Assembly (NCBI GenBank): GCA_947381965.1
Contig: CANCXX010000019.1
Span: 18,654-82,653 of the forward strand
Direction: 5' to 3'
DNA length: 64,000 nt
Origin: an uncultured bacterium
GTDB lineage: Bacteria; Bacillota; Clostridia; Lachnospirales; Lachnospiraceae
The translations under genes were made by a program, and so were the position numbers. Below, piece after piece: positions 1-8,490 of the stretch. Under the pieces are notes generated by a model. The model did not search any database. It was given only the letters and a program-made list of their open reading frames with translations, and was not told the origin of the DNA. Each line of letters starts with the position of its first letter. The stretch's first letter is position 1.

Positions 1-936
1 AAAGAGACACCCATGGATAAGCTGTATCTGGTTTATCAGAAGCTTATTCAGAATACATATCTGCCAAAACGCCAGCAGCCAGGTTTTATGCACGAACTGG
101 AAAAGATATCTGCCAATAGCCCTGTTGCCAGCGAAATGCTGATGTATGCTTTAAAGCATTTGGAGACAGATAAACTATATTACTTATTCCGCTGTTACCT
201 GAATACAGAAGATCCCGATGAAAAATTTCTTCTGCAGGCGGACTTGGAGGGGGATTTTATCGCAAATGTACCTCTTAAAAAGATTTACCGCCGTATTTTT
301 GACCAGCCTGTAAAATACAATACGAACTTTACCAAAACCAGACACTGCAGCGATTACCTTTCATTTATGAGCCACCTGTTTACCCAGATGGGATATCATG
401 GATGGGCCATTTTGATTGACGAAACGGAGCTGATGGGGCGTTTAAGCAAAAAAGCCCGGCTGAATGCCTACCGCAATATGGCGGACTTTCTTTTGCCGGA
501 AAAATGTCCGGAAGCTTCCTTTTGCATCTTTGCCTTAAGCGCCTCCTATACAGAGGATGTGATTGAGGCCAAACATGAATATGAAAACCTGGAGGCCATT
601 TATCCTGGGGAGCCTGAGCCTGCCAGAACCGTCTTAAATCTTCTTGCCAAAGCGCCCCAGCTTCTCCCCCTTACAAAAGAGGAAATTAATGAAGTGCTGG
701 GCAAAATACAGGATTTTCACGGAAAGGCTTATGAGTGGACACCAAACTTATCCATCGCCTCCCTTGCGGATTCCACCCAGTCAGGAGGGTATTTGTTACG
801 CACCAAAATCCGTGCGGCAATTGAATTTTTGGATCAGCTCTACCAGTATGGGAAGTCCGGTAAAACCACCATCAATGAGCTTGGGGAAGAAACCTTTACG
901 GAAGATGTCCCCTCTATTGAAGACTTTGACGTATGA
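1..936 (+). CDS. BREX-type P-loop ATP-binding protein (BrxC/BrxD-like, DUF2791), 5' truncated by window edge
   Basis: The reading frame is open from base 1 (codons aaa gag aca ccc before the first ATG at 13), so the gene begins outside the window and only its C-terminal ~311 residues are visible. Counting from the ATG at 13, residues 131-140 (WAILIDETEL) look like a Walker B strand followed by the acidic pair of an AAA-type ATPase, and a polar FALSAS segment near 173 could be sensor 1. No Walker A is visible; it should lie upstream. The pattern matches what I remember of the DUF2791/BREX ATP-binding family, found in BREX loci and also in stand-alone Clostridia operons. It is followed directly by a strong terminator, so it is the last gene of its operon. 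The family call is moderate; the role is unknown here. Confidence 0.55.
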   Translation, partial: KETPMDKLYLVYQKLIQNTYLPKRQQPGFMHELEKISANSPVASEMLMYALKHLETDKLYYLFRCYLNTEDPDEKFLLQADLEGDFIANVPLKKIYRRIFDQPVKYNTNFTKTRHCSDYLSFMSHLFTQMGYHGWAILIDETELMGRLSKKARLNAYRNMADFLLPEKCPEASFCIFALSASYTEDVIEAKHEYENLEAIYPGEPEPARTVLNLLAKAPQLLPLTKEEINEVLGKIQDFHGKAYEWTPNLSIASLADSTQSGGYLLRTKIRAAIEFLDQLYQYGKSGKTTINELGEETFTEDVPSIEDFDV

Positions 937-966
937 AAAAGGAGAGCCAAAAACTCTCCTTTTTTA
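936..966. terminator. Rho-independent terminator, bidirectional
   Basis: The arms AAAAAGGAGAG (936-946) and CTCTCCTTTTTT (954-965) are complementary around a 7-nt loop. It has a T-run on the plus strand and, through the leading A-run, also on the minus strand. It sits between the convergent ends of the ATPase gene (stop at 934-936) and the MATE gene (stop at 973). Confidence 0.85.
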
Positions 967-972
967 TACTTA

Positions 973-2349
973 TTAAATTGCTCTCCCTTTCCACTTCCCA
1001 CGTTTATAAAAGAAAAATGTAATAATTGCGCCAATCAGCCATGAAACCAGCAAAGAAATAAAGATACACTCCTGTCTTCCTCCCGGAAATTCCGGTGATC
1101 TTGTCAGAAATGCTATCCCATAGGCAATGGGCACCCGGATACATATCGTTGTTGCAATTGAAATCCACATAGGAGTCATCGTGTCCCCTGCGCCCCGCAT
1201 TACCCCGGAAAGGCTCTGGGTAACTGCCATGGCAATATAACCTACAGCAAGAATTCCCATCATTTCCCGGCTTAAGTCTACCAGCTCCGGTGTTTTTGTA
1301 AAAATTCCCATCAGTGACTTTCCAAATATCAGTATTAAAGAAGTGAGCACCGCAGATATTCCCATTGCAATCGCTGTTCCCTGCTTTGCTCCCTTCTCAA
1401 CCCGCTCATACATTTTGGCCCCTACATTCTGTCCGGCATAGGTGGTCATTGCCGTTCCAAAAGAAAAGTTAGGCATCATGGCGAAACCATCCACGCGCAT
1501 TACAATTACATTTGCTGCAATAAACATTTCCCCAAAGCTGTTGGTCAGGGACTGGACCACAATCATTGCCATAGAGAGAATTGCCTGGGTAATTCCTGAT
1601 GGAAGACCCAATTCAATAATCTTTACGGTATGTTTTTTCTGAAGCTTTAAATAACGCGGGTTTAAATCAAAAAGTGTACTCATCTTTTTTAAACGTATCA
1701 GACAAAGCAGCGCTGAAATCGCCTGGGCAATAACTGTTGCCAGAGCCACACCGTTAACGCCCATATCCATTTTTGCAACAAACAGTAAATCCAGCACAAT
1801 ATTCACAAATGTGGACACCAGAAGATAGACCAGGGCCGACATAGAATCTCCAAGCCCCCTCAATATACCGCTTAAAATATTGTAATATGCAAGTCCCCCG
1901 GAACCAATAAATAAAATAAGCAGATAAGAATGACACCAGCCAATAATCGATTTCGGCGTATCCAAAAGCTCCAGCAGCGGTCTTGCCACTAAAGATGCCG
2001 CCACCATTACAAACAATGTCGCAATTCCTGTAAGCGTAACGCAGTTTCCAATCGTAACAGACAACTCTTCCCTCTGTTTTGCGCCAAAATACTGGGATAC
2101 CATAATACCGGCGCCCACACTGATTCCCACAAATAATACAATAAGAAGGTTCAAAATCGGTCCCGCACTGCCAACTGCTGCCAGAGCATTATCTCCCACA
2201 TAATTCCCCACAACCACACTATCCACCGTGTTGTACAGCTGCTGGGCAATATTTCCAACCAGCATTGGAACTGTAAATAATACAATTTTTTTCCAAGGTG
2301 AACCATCTGTCATATCCACCGGTGCAAATAATTTTTTCAGCATTTCCAT
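973..2349 (-). CDS. MATE family efflux transporter
   Basis: A multidrug and toxin extrusion transporter exchanging Na+ or H+ for organic substrates across the cell membrane. About 458 residues with 12 hydrophobic segments in two similar halves. Family marks include the N-terminal PMLVGNIAQQLYNTVDSVVVG segment, GISVGAGIMVSQYFGA, and in the second half NFSFGTAMTTYAGQNVGA. The ATG at 2349 is preferred because AGGGGG lies about 10 nt upstream; a TTG nine bases earlier (2358) would overlap that site. A near-consensus promoter and a perfect inverted repeat lie just upstream, suggesting regulated expression. The gene is single, divergent from the HTH-methyltransferase gene. The substrate cannot be read from sequence. 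MATE assignment is firm. Confidence 0.93.
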   Translation of the reverse strand: MEMLKKLFAPVDMTDGSPWKKIVLFTVPMLVGNIAQQLYNTVDSVVVGNYVGDNALAAVGSAGPILNLLIVLFVGISVGAGIMVSQYFGAKQREELSVTIGNCVTLTGIATLFVMVAASLVARPLLELLDTPKSIIGWCHSYLLILFIGSGGLAYYNILSGILRGLGDSMSALVYLLVSTFVNIVLDLLFVAKMDMGVNGVALATVIAQAISALLCLIRLKKMSTLFDLNPRYLKLQKKHTVKIIELGLPSGITQAILSMAMIVVQSLTNSFGEMFIAANVIVMRVDGFAMMPNFSFGTAMTTYAGQNVGAKMYERVEKGAKQGTAIAMGISAVLTSLILIFGKSLMGIFTKTPELVDLSREMMGILAVGYIAMAVTQSLSGVMRGAGDTMTPMWISIATTICIRVPIAYGIAFLTRSPEFPGGRQECIFISLLVSWLIGAIITFFFYKRGKWKGRAI

Positions 2350-2381
2350 CCTAAGCAAGCCCCCTGTGATTATTTTTGTCC

Positions 2382-2410
2382 ATTATACACCCTTTTCCTT
2401 TTTCTGTCAT
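2382..2410 (-). promoter_or_regulatory. Promoter of the MATE gene
   Basis: Minus strand: -35 ATGACA (2410-2405), 17-nt spacer, -10 TATAAT (2387-2382). This is one mismatch from the sigma-A consensus. The expected start lies about 25 nt upstream of the ATG at 2349. Confidence 0.6.
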
Positions 2411-2415
2411 CAGCC

Positions 2416-2440
2416 GCAATTCAACCATCCGTTGAATTGC
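2416..2440. promoter_or_regulatory. Perfect 10-bp inverted repeat upstream of MATE promoter (operator candidate)
   Basis: GCAATTCAAC (2416-2425) and GTTGAATTGC (2431-2440) are exact inverted repeats around CATCC. The site lies five bases upstream of the -35 box of the MATE promoter, in the 226-bp region shared with the divergent HTH-methyltransferase gene. Position and symmetry suit a dimeric regulator acting on one or both genes; the regulator is unknown. There is no T-run, so it is not a terminator. Confidence 0.5.
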
Positions 2441-2575
2441 ACCCTCTGTTTCTCTTCCTGCGTTATTGCAGTACCAGTCAGATTATATTAACATATAGAA
2501 AACAGTTAATTTACTGGCTTATTCTATTTATAACACAATACTGTATCTAACCTGTAGAAAAAAGAGGAATTGAAA

Positions 2576-3400
2576 ATGAACAACGTGAAAACAGGAGAAG
2601 TAATAAGTAAACGGCGCAAAGAGCTTGGACTGACCCAAAATCAACTGGCTGGCTTTCTGAATATCTCTTTCCAGGCAGTATCAAAGTGGGAGAACGGCAC
2701 AGCCTACCCGGATATCGCATTGCTCCCCAAACTGGCAGCGGCGCTTAATACAACTGTCGATGCACTGCTTGGTTATAGCAGCGTAATAACAGATTACGAC
2801 AATCGATACTGCACAAAAGAATATTACTGGGGCCTTGTTCCTAATCACATTTGTTATGATATAATGAAAATTCTCCCCCCCATAAAGTCTTACCGCGTAC
2901 TGGATATCGGCTGTGGAGAAGGAAAGGATGCGGTTTTTCTTGCCAAATGCGGTTATACGGTAACAGCCTTTGATATTTCAGAAGCCGGCATTGAAAAAGC
3001 AAAGGAGCTTGCCAGTCAAAATAAAGTTAACGTTAATTTTTTTAAAGCAGATATTTTCGATTATCGGCCTGACACTGTATTTGATATTATATTCAGCAGC
3101 GGTGTATTCCATTTTATCCCGCCTGGCGAGAGAAAAGAATTCTGCCAAAGCCTTAAAGAGCATACTGCTGACGATGGTATCAACGCGCTGAATGTTTTTG
3201 TTAAAAAACCTTTTATTTCCCGTGCCCCTGACAGTACACAGACTGAAGATAAGAGACATCCCTGGCGCTCTGGCGAGCTCTTTGGATACTATCATGACTG
3301 GCTGTTCCATCTTTGTTCTGAAAATGTATTTGACTGTAACAGCGGCGGAATCCCTCACAAGCACTGTATGGATACCCTTATTGCACAAAACTATAAATGA
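2576..3400 (+). CDS. XRE helix-turn-helix / SAM-dependent methyltransferase fusion protein
   Basis: A 274-residue fusion. Residues ~6-65 form an XRE-type helix-turn-helix (LGLTQNQLAGFLNISFQAVS, then WENGTAYPDIALLPKLA). Residues ~85-274 form a class I methyltransferase with motif I LDIGCGEG at 109-116, an acidic residue ending the second strand (FDIS) and a FSSGVFHF motif IV region, similar to TehB/UbiE-like enzymes. The ATG at 2576 is chosen because AGAGGAA sits seven bases upstream; an in-frame TTG at 2570 overlaps that site. It presumably binds DNA and methylates a small molecule or reads SAM-linked substrates. The gene is monocistronic and divergent from the MATE exporter, so a joint role in handling a toxic compound is possible but inferred. 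Confidence 0.85.
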   Translation: MNNVKTGEVISKRRKELGLTQNQLAGFLNISFQAVSKWENGTAYPDIALLPKLAAALNTTVDALLGYSSVITDYDNRYCTKEYYWGLVPNHICYDIMKILPPIKSYRVLDIGCGEGKDAVFLAKCGYTVTAFDISEAGIEKAKELASQNKVNVNFFKADIFDYRPDTVFDIIFSSGVFHFIPPGERKEFCQSLKEHTADDGINALNVFVKKPFISRAPDSTQTEDKRHPWRSGELFGYYHDWLFHLCSENVFDCNSGGIPHKHCMDTLIAQNYK

Positions 3401-3412
3401 TACAGATTTACC

Positions 3413-3453
3413 ACAAGGAGAAGACGGCCTTTTAATCCCCGTCTTCTCCTTGT
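3413..3453. terminator. 15-bp perfect hairpin between convergent genes
   Basis: ACAAGGAGAAGACGG (3413-3427) pairs perfectly with CCGTCTTCTCCTTGT (3439-3453) across an 11-nt loop. It lies between the convergent ends of the HTH-methyltransferase and flagellin genes. Neither strand has a T-run after the stem, so it may stop or protect transcripts rather than act as a classic terminator. Confidence 0.5.
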
Positions 3454-3500
3454 ATGTCAGCGACTGTCTGCTAACCAAGCGCTTCCCGTCTGCTTACTTT

Positions 3501-6500
3501 TTACTGCAGAAGGTTCAAGACCATATCTGACAGCTGGTTTGCCTGGGCAAGAATTGTCTGGGACGCCTGCATCATAAAATTATTTTTAGCCTGTTCCATC
3601 ATCTCGAAAGCCATATCCGCATCCCGGATAACAGATTCACTTGCCTGTGTGTTTTCAATAACATTATTGTTATTATTAACCGTATGTTCCAGCCGGTTCT
3701 GTGTGGTGCCATAGAGACTGCGTCTGGAACTTAACATGCTTATTGCATTTTTAATGCGTCCAAGGGCTTTATCTGCATACTTTGGTTTACTTAAGGTAAG
3801 TGAATTAATTGCAAGAGAGCATGAACTAACACGTGTACGGGGCATTTCCACCACATCCCTTGTTTCCGTTCCCACCAAAATAAGCATTGGGTCACGGGAC
3901 TTTCTCCCTGCTTCCTCCAAAAATATGACCCCCCTTGCGTTTCCGCCAATATCCGTTATGGTATGTGTGCCAACTGCCTTATGAGCAATTTTCAGCGCTC
4001 CATTTTCTATAGATGCCTTAAGCGGCGCCTTATTCTTATTATCATCTCCGTTTGCAAACATATAATTGAGTGTGTCAATAAACTCTTTCCCCGTATAATT
4101 GGTATCTTCAGGAAATGTATATTTATAAGGCACGCCGTCTGCAAGAAAGGTAAGCACATTCTGTCCTTCTTTAAATCCAACGCCTTTTGAAATATCCTTG
4201 GTTCCAACTATATAAGTTTCCTTGGGTTTTCCTGTTGTCTTATAAAAAACAAAACTTGCCGCACTTCCCCGTATACCATCCAGAACATATTGCCCCTTAG
4301 CCGGCGCTTTATCCGCTTTTCTGTTTACAACAATCTGCAACGCCGTGTCGTCATTTGATCCGACCACCCCTGTCGAAAGTCCGCCAACTGAAACCTTTAT
4401 ATCAAAATCTTCAAGCCCTTCCGCTACGAACTTTTCCTGAATTTTTTTCTCCAGAACCGCCGCAAACTCATCCCCGTTATACACGCCCTCCGGAATCGTC
4501 ACATTCATATGATTTACATAACTACTAAAATCTGCACTTCCGCTTATATACTCAAAGTCAAAGGTAAACACATCATTTGCCCCGGAAAATATCTCAATAG
4601 GTTCCGCTCTCAGATCCTTACGTCCAATAATGTACGCAGCTTCAAAATCCTTATCGGTATAAGACCCTTCTTTTATATAGCTTTGAGGCGATGCCGCTGT
4701 CTTTTTACATAATATAACTTCTTTATAAAAGCTTCCTGAGGCGCTCAGCGTATTGCTGTCCGCCAAAAGCTTAAGACTACCGTTATTGGTAATTTCAACA
4801 GTAACCACTCCATCTAAAGCAGAACCCTTAATTGCATTTTCCACAGCAGTTTTTAGTGCATCTCTGGTATTATAGGACCCTTGGGCTATATTTAAATCAA
4901 CATCTCCATTTCCCATATTTAAAGTCAGTTTATCATTTGTGCCATCTATATTTATATTTTCAGAAATCGCATAGTAAGTTGTAAGAGACGCTTGTCTTGC
5001 CGTTTGATACCAATGCTCGGCAGGCGTTGTTTTCGTTCCCAATATCGCTGCCCATGCAGAATCGCTGTTATTGACCGATGTAATCTCCAGCTGCCAGGTA
5101 CCATCAGATACACTTGAAGGAGGCGTTGATGTAAATGTCAGCTTTCCTGTACCGCTATCATAAGATGCTTTTATACACTGAAGGCAAACTTCTCCGCTGT
5201 CTGCAAACTGGCGGTTTATTTCTGTCACCAGACCTGCCATATTATAATTACCTGTTTTTAATGTAATACTCTTATTTCCCTGTCGGGTATAAAACCATAT
5301 TTTATTGCTGTTTTCATTAATTTTAATTGTAGATGACTGCATTTGGGAGGGAATTGTGGCCGTTGCCACCGCATCTATTTTGTCAACCTTTGTGGACCCC
5401 TGGGGCCTCTCTATACTTCCATATTTATATGTATAATATCCGTTATTTATTGTTGTTGTTGTGCCTGTAAACAGTTTTTTGTATGTATCATTTTTATTTG
5501 CCGCATCAAAATCAATTTTCTGTATATCTCTTGTCAATGCACTGATCGCCAGTCCGCTTCCATAAGATATAAACTTGATTTTATCCTTCATACCCAAAAA
5601 ACCAACGCTGTTTTGTATAAAATCATTTAATTTCGTAATCAACGCATTGCGGTCTGTATATGTTCCTCCAAGATTATCAATCGTATATGTTTTATTATCA
5701 ATCTGAAATGATAATGAAGCGCTGCCTGAAAGGGTGATAGGTCCATTTAAAATTGCCCTTCCCACAAGCTGGGCATTTTGACCGTTTATATCATTAGGAA
5801 GATATCTTGTGGTCAGAAACAAAGCATCATATGCGCTGGCATAGACCGAACCGGCAGTTATATCAAATTCCAGCCGGCTCCCGCTGCCGCCTAATGTACT
5901 TTCTAATTTTAAGTATCTGGAATTGGTAATTGATGCCTTTGCCTCATGGTCAAGTCCCTCGTCCTTCAGACGGTCATTGATTTCACGGGCAAGTTCGCTC
6001 AAGGAATATTCTTTATTTGTCAGCTTGATCTCTGCGAAATCAGCTGCACCATTTAATTTAAAGCGCAAAATATTGTTTGTATCATTTATCTCAATTTTAC
6101 TTGTATAATAATCATAATAAGAACTTCCGGTAACAGTCGCACAGGTACCGCCGCTGGAACTGCCATAGTTTACATTATCATAAAACACAGAAGAATAGAC
6201 AGGTTTTGATGTTTCCAGTTTAAACATATTACCTTTAAGACCTGTAATGTTTATTGAAGCATCTCCCCCTTTAATCTGAATACAGGAATCCCCATATTCC
6301 GTAGCTGTAACACCAGCCGTACCAGAAGTTTGGGCAAGACTGTCATTAATTATATCAATCATCTGGGCGCGGGTGTATTCTCCTGGGGGAATCCTCAGTG
6401 AAATAAAATTAGACTTATTTAATTTTTCAACATAAAATCCAAGCTCATCATTTTTCCCATATGTGATAATTAAAGGTTCTTTCAAATCAAACACAGTGGT

Positions 6501-7286
6501 TCCCAAAAGATTAACGGGAGCATTGCCGCTGTGAAAGTCATAAAACAGATAAGAAAGAGAACCATCTACCGAAGAAATTTCTGCCGGCATCCCATCCGCC
6601 CGTTCATAATTCAGTTTACAGTAGCCTTTATCTGTAAGTTCAAATTCAAATCCCGGATTTGGGGGAGACATTCTACCCAGCGCATCATCAATTTCATCCA
6701 TCAATTCCTGTGTGGTATATACACCCGCCGGAACGGTAAGTGTATACTCGTCAGGGTAATAACTGCTGGGAAGATGTATTTTTAATTCATTTTCCAGAGA
6801 AGAAACTGTGTGCAGCTGATTGTCATCCCATCTCTTATTTCCTGCAATCTGGTAAAAAGAATCTTCATGCGCTTCAAATACTGGCTGCCCATTATACTGT
6901 GTATCACGACTGATACGGTCAATTTCTGTGCGCAGTTGATCAAATTCAGCATTCAGTGCGGTGCGCTCACTTTCCGTACAGGTGCCGTTCAGTGATTTAA
7001 CTGTCAGTTCGTTCATGCGCTGTAATATGTCATGGACCTCATTCATAGCCCCATCTGCAACCTGGGCATAGCCAATGCCGTCCTGGGCATTAAGCGTTCC
7101 CTGTCTTAGGCCTCGGATCTGACGACGCATTTTTTCTGAAATTGCTAATCCTGCCGCGTCATCCGCCGCCCTGTTGACTCGGTACCCGGAAGATAATTTT
7201 TCTGTTGTCTTTTTGGTTTTCCTGTCATTAATCTGAAATTGTCTGCAAGCGCCAATTGCAAGCATATTACTGTGAACAGATATCAT
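3501..7286 (-). CDS. Giant flagellin with a long modular central region
   Basis: Flagellin, the filament subunit exported through the flagellar type III system. The start ATG at 7286 has TGAGGAT eight bases upstream; an ATG 63 bases earlier has no such site. The protein is about 1261 residues. The N-terminal D0/D1 helices are clear (residues ~1-140: LSSGYRVNRAADDAAGLAIS, then LNAQDGIGYAQVADGAMNEV), as is the C-terminal D1/D0 helix (last ~90 residues: RDADMAFEMMEQAKNNFMMQ, ending QLSDMVLNLLQ). Between them lie about 1000 residues of beta-rich sequence with eight modules (see repeat entry). Ordinary flagellins are 270-600 residues, so this is exceptionally large. No other flagellar gene lies nearby. 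Flagellin identity is firm; the role of the insert is unknown. Confidence 0.95.
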   Translation of the reverse strand: MISVHSNMLAIGACRQFQINDRKTKKTTEKLSSGYRVNRAADDAAGLAISEKMRRQIRGLRQGTLNAQDGIGYAQVADGAMNEVHDILQRMNELTVKSLNGTCTESERTALNAEFDQLRTEIDRISRDTQYNGQPVFEAHEDSFYQIAGNKRWDDNQLHTVSSLENELKIHLPSSYYPDEYTLTVPAGVYTTQELMDEIDDALGRMSPPNPGFEFELTDKGYCKLNYERADGMPAEISSVDGSLSYLFYDFHSGNAPVNLLGTTVFDLKEPLIITYGKNDELGFYVEKLNKSNFISLRIPPGEYTRAQMIDIINDSLAQTSGTAGVTATEYGDSCIQIKGGDASINITGLKGNMFKLETSKPVYSSVFYDNVNYGSSSGGTCATVTGSSYYDYYTSKIEINDTNNILRFKLNGAADFAEIKLTNKEYSLSELAREINDRLKDEGLDHEAKASITNSRYLKLESTLGGSGSRLEFDITAGSVYASAYDALFLTTRYLPNDINGQNAQLVGRAILNGPITLSGSASLSFQIDNKTYTIDNLGGTYTDRNALITKLNDFIQNSVGFLGMKDKIKFISYGSGLAISALTRDIQKIDFDAANKNDTYKKLFTGTTTTINNGYYTYKYGSIERPQGSTKVDKIDAVATATIPSQMQSSTIKINENSNKIWFYTRQGNKSITLKTGNYNMAGLVTEINRQFADSGEVCLQCIKASYDSGTGKLTFTSTPPSSVSDGTWQLEITSVNNSDSAWAAILGTKTTPAEHWYQTARQASLTTYYAISENINIDGTNDKLTLNMGNGDVDLNIAQGSYNTRDALKTAVENAIKGSALDGVVTVEITNNGSLKLLADSNTLSASGSFYKEVILCKKTAASPQSYIKEGSYTDKDFEAAYIIGRKDLRAEPIEIFSGANDVFTFDFEYISGSADFSSYVNHMNVTIPEGVYNGDEFAAVLEKKIQEKFVAEGLEDFDIKVSVGGLSTGVVGSNDDTALQIVVNRKADKAPAKGQYVLDGIRGSAASFVFYKTTGKPKETYIVGTKDISKGVGFKEGQNVLTFLADGVPYKYTFPEDTNYTGKEFIDTLNYMFANGDDNKNKAPLKASIENGALKIAHKAVGTHTITDIGGNARGVIFLEEAGRKSRDPMLILVGTETRDVVEMPRTRVSSCSLAINSLTLSKPKYADKALGRIKNAISMLSSRRSLYGTTQNRLEHTVNNNNNVIENTQASESVIRDADMAFEMMEQAKNNFMMQASQTILAQANQLSDMVLNLLQ
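3930..6767 (-). repeat. Eight tandem modules in the flagellin central region
   Basis: Protein-level repeats of about 115-138 residues. Each has a strand of type NDxLxF, a short strand, a core motif of the form G-x-Y-[TSN]-x-x-[EA]-[LF]-x-x-x-I-N-x-x-[LF], and then a sequence like xAsxxNGxLKL. The conserved Tyr is at residues 190, 304, 427, 543, 681, 805, 936 and 1064 (counting from the start at 7286). Examples of the core: GVYTTQELMDEIDDAL, GEYTRAQMIDIINDSL, GSYNTRDALKTAVENAI, GVYNGDEFAAVLEKKI. Copies are divergent, so the expansion is old. The motif recalls the hook IN motif of large flagellins and hook-associated proteins. Confidence 0.75.
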
Positions 7287-7383
7287 ATATTTATCCTCAA
7301 CTGTATAAATATTTTGACTGCAAGTTATGCCAAATGTCCGTTTTTTCATTCTTTAATATGGCAAAATTTGCTATCTTTTCGTA

Positions 7384-7413
7384 ATGATATCTTAAACAGG
7401 ATGCCAAAGTCAA
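7384..7413 (-). promoter_or_regulatory. Possible sigma-A promoter of the flagellin gene
   Basis: Minus strand: TTGACT (7413-7408), 18-nt spacer, TATCAT (7389-7384). This leaves a leader of about 90 nt before the ATG. A flagellar sigma-28 site would be expected; only a weak GCCATATT is present closer to the gene, with no matching -35. Confidence 0.35.
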
Positions 7414-7509
7414 TTACTTATAGTGCTTTCAAATATTACCTATAATTCAAAACACTTTTGTTCTTAATACCAAATTCACTTTTTAGAGTGCGTTTGAAAA
7501 TGCTCGAAA

Positions 7510-8454
7510 TTACAACTCATTGCTTCTCCGTAAATTAGAATCAAACAGACGGTTAAAACCCAGCCATCCTGCTTCTGAAGAATTTTCAAGTATTTCTGAA
7601 AACGTCTGAAGCTTTGCGTCCGTATTGTCGGCCAGATAAAGCGCCATTGCTTCTATGATGGCTGGCTTTTTGGGTGAACCAAACTCATATTCCCCATGAT
7701 GGGCAAGGATACAGTGTTTTAATTCATTGGCAAGAAGAACAGGGAATCCTTCTATTTTGCTGATTTTTTGTGCAACCATTTCTGTGCCGATAACAATATG
7801 TCCTAAAAACTGCCCCTCTTCCGTATAATCATTTTGCGGAAAAAGGGAAATTTCCCTGACCTTTCCAATATCGTGGCACATAGCCGCAGCAGTAAGCAGG
7901 TCTTTATCCAGTAAAGGGTATACGCTACAATAATATTGGCACATCTTCACTATGCTTAAGGTATGCTGCAAAAGGCCTCCCACAAACCCATGATGAATTG
8001 TTTTTGCTGCAGAGGATTGTTTAAACAGTTTAATAAAATCCTCATCCTCCACAAAAAATGCCTGCAAAAGCTGTTTCAGATACTTATTCTGCACCTTTCC
8101 TATTAAACTCAGCAGCTCCCCATACATATCCTCAATTGCAAACTTACTTACCGGAAGATAATCTGCAGGATTAAATTCCCCTTCCCGGCATTTTCTAATC
8201 CTCTTCACATTTACCTGCAGCGCCCCCTGAAAGCTGGTAACATCCCCGTAAACCTCTATGTAGTCCAATGTGTCAAACTCTGCAATCCCTGCATTGTTGG
8301 GATCCCATATTTTAGCATCCAGGGTACCTGTTTTATCCTGCAAAATTACATTGTCGTATGCCTTTCCGTTTTTTGTAACCGCAGACTGTTTATGTTTGCA
8401 AAGATAAATATCAAATACTCTGTCTCCCTCTTTGTAATCCTTAATATATTTCAT
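7510..8454 (-). CDS. yhaM: 3'-5' exoribonuclease YhaM family (OB fold + HD domain)
   Basis: A 314-residue protein with an N-terminal OB-fold (residues ~10-90, NVILQDKTGTLDAKIWD) for single-stranded nucleic acid binding and a C-terminal HD domain. The HD metal ligands are visible: LLQHTLSIV (His164), MCHDIGKV (His-Asp at 194-195), and later HCILAHHGEYE. This order and length match Bacillus YhaM, a 3'-5' exonuclease acting on RNA and DNA in turnover. It is followed downstream on the minus strand by the flagellin gene and preceded by the HtrA-like gene 36 bp away. The last two may be co-transcribed. Assignment is confident. Confidence 0.9.
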   Translation of the reverse strand: MKYIKDYKEGDRVFDIYLCKHKQSAVTKNGKAYDNVILQDKTGTLDAKIWDPNNAGIAEFDTLDYIEVYGDVTSFQGALQVNVKRIRKCREGEFNPADYLPVSKFAIEDMYGELLSLIGKVQNKYLKQLLQAFFVEDEDFIKLFKQSSAAKTIHHGFVGGLLQHTLSIVKMCQYYCSVYPLLDKDLLTAAAMCHDIGKVREISLFPQNDYTEEGQFLGHIVIGTEMVAQKISKIEGFPVLLANELKHCILAHHGEYEFGSPKKPAIIEAMALYLADNTDAKLQTFSEILENSSEAGWLGFNRLFDSNLRRSNEL

Positions 8455-8490
8455 TTTGTCTCACCTGTCTCCTTTCCCTATTTATATAGC

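Noticed and set aside
1-936. A complete BREX defence system
   Set aside because: Only one partial ATPase is visible; none of PglZ, PglX, BrxA or BrxB is in the window.
2978-3478. Minus-strand ORF of 166 codons opposite the HTH-methyltransferase gene
   Set aside because: Shadow of a gene with clear domains; no ribosome site and no recognisable motif.
3930-6767. CRISPR array or DNA-level tandem repeat in the flagellin gene
   Set aside because: The periodicity exists only at protein level; DNA copies are strongly diverged and there are no identical short repeats.
7354-7361. GCCATATT upstream of flagellin as a sigma-28 -10 box
   Set aside because: No TAAA-type -35 at the right distance; only half of the site is present, so a sigma-A pair further upstream was listed with low confidence instead.
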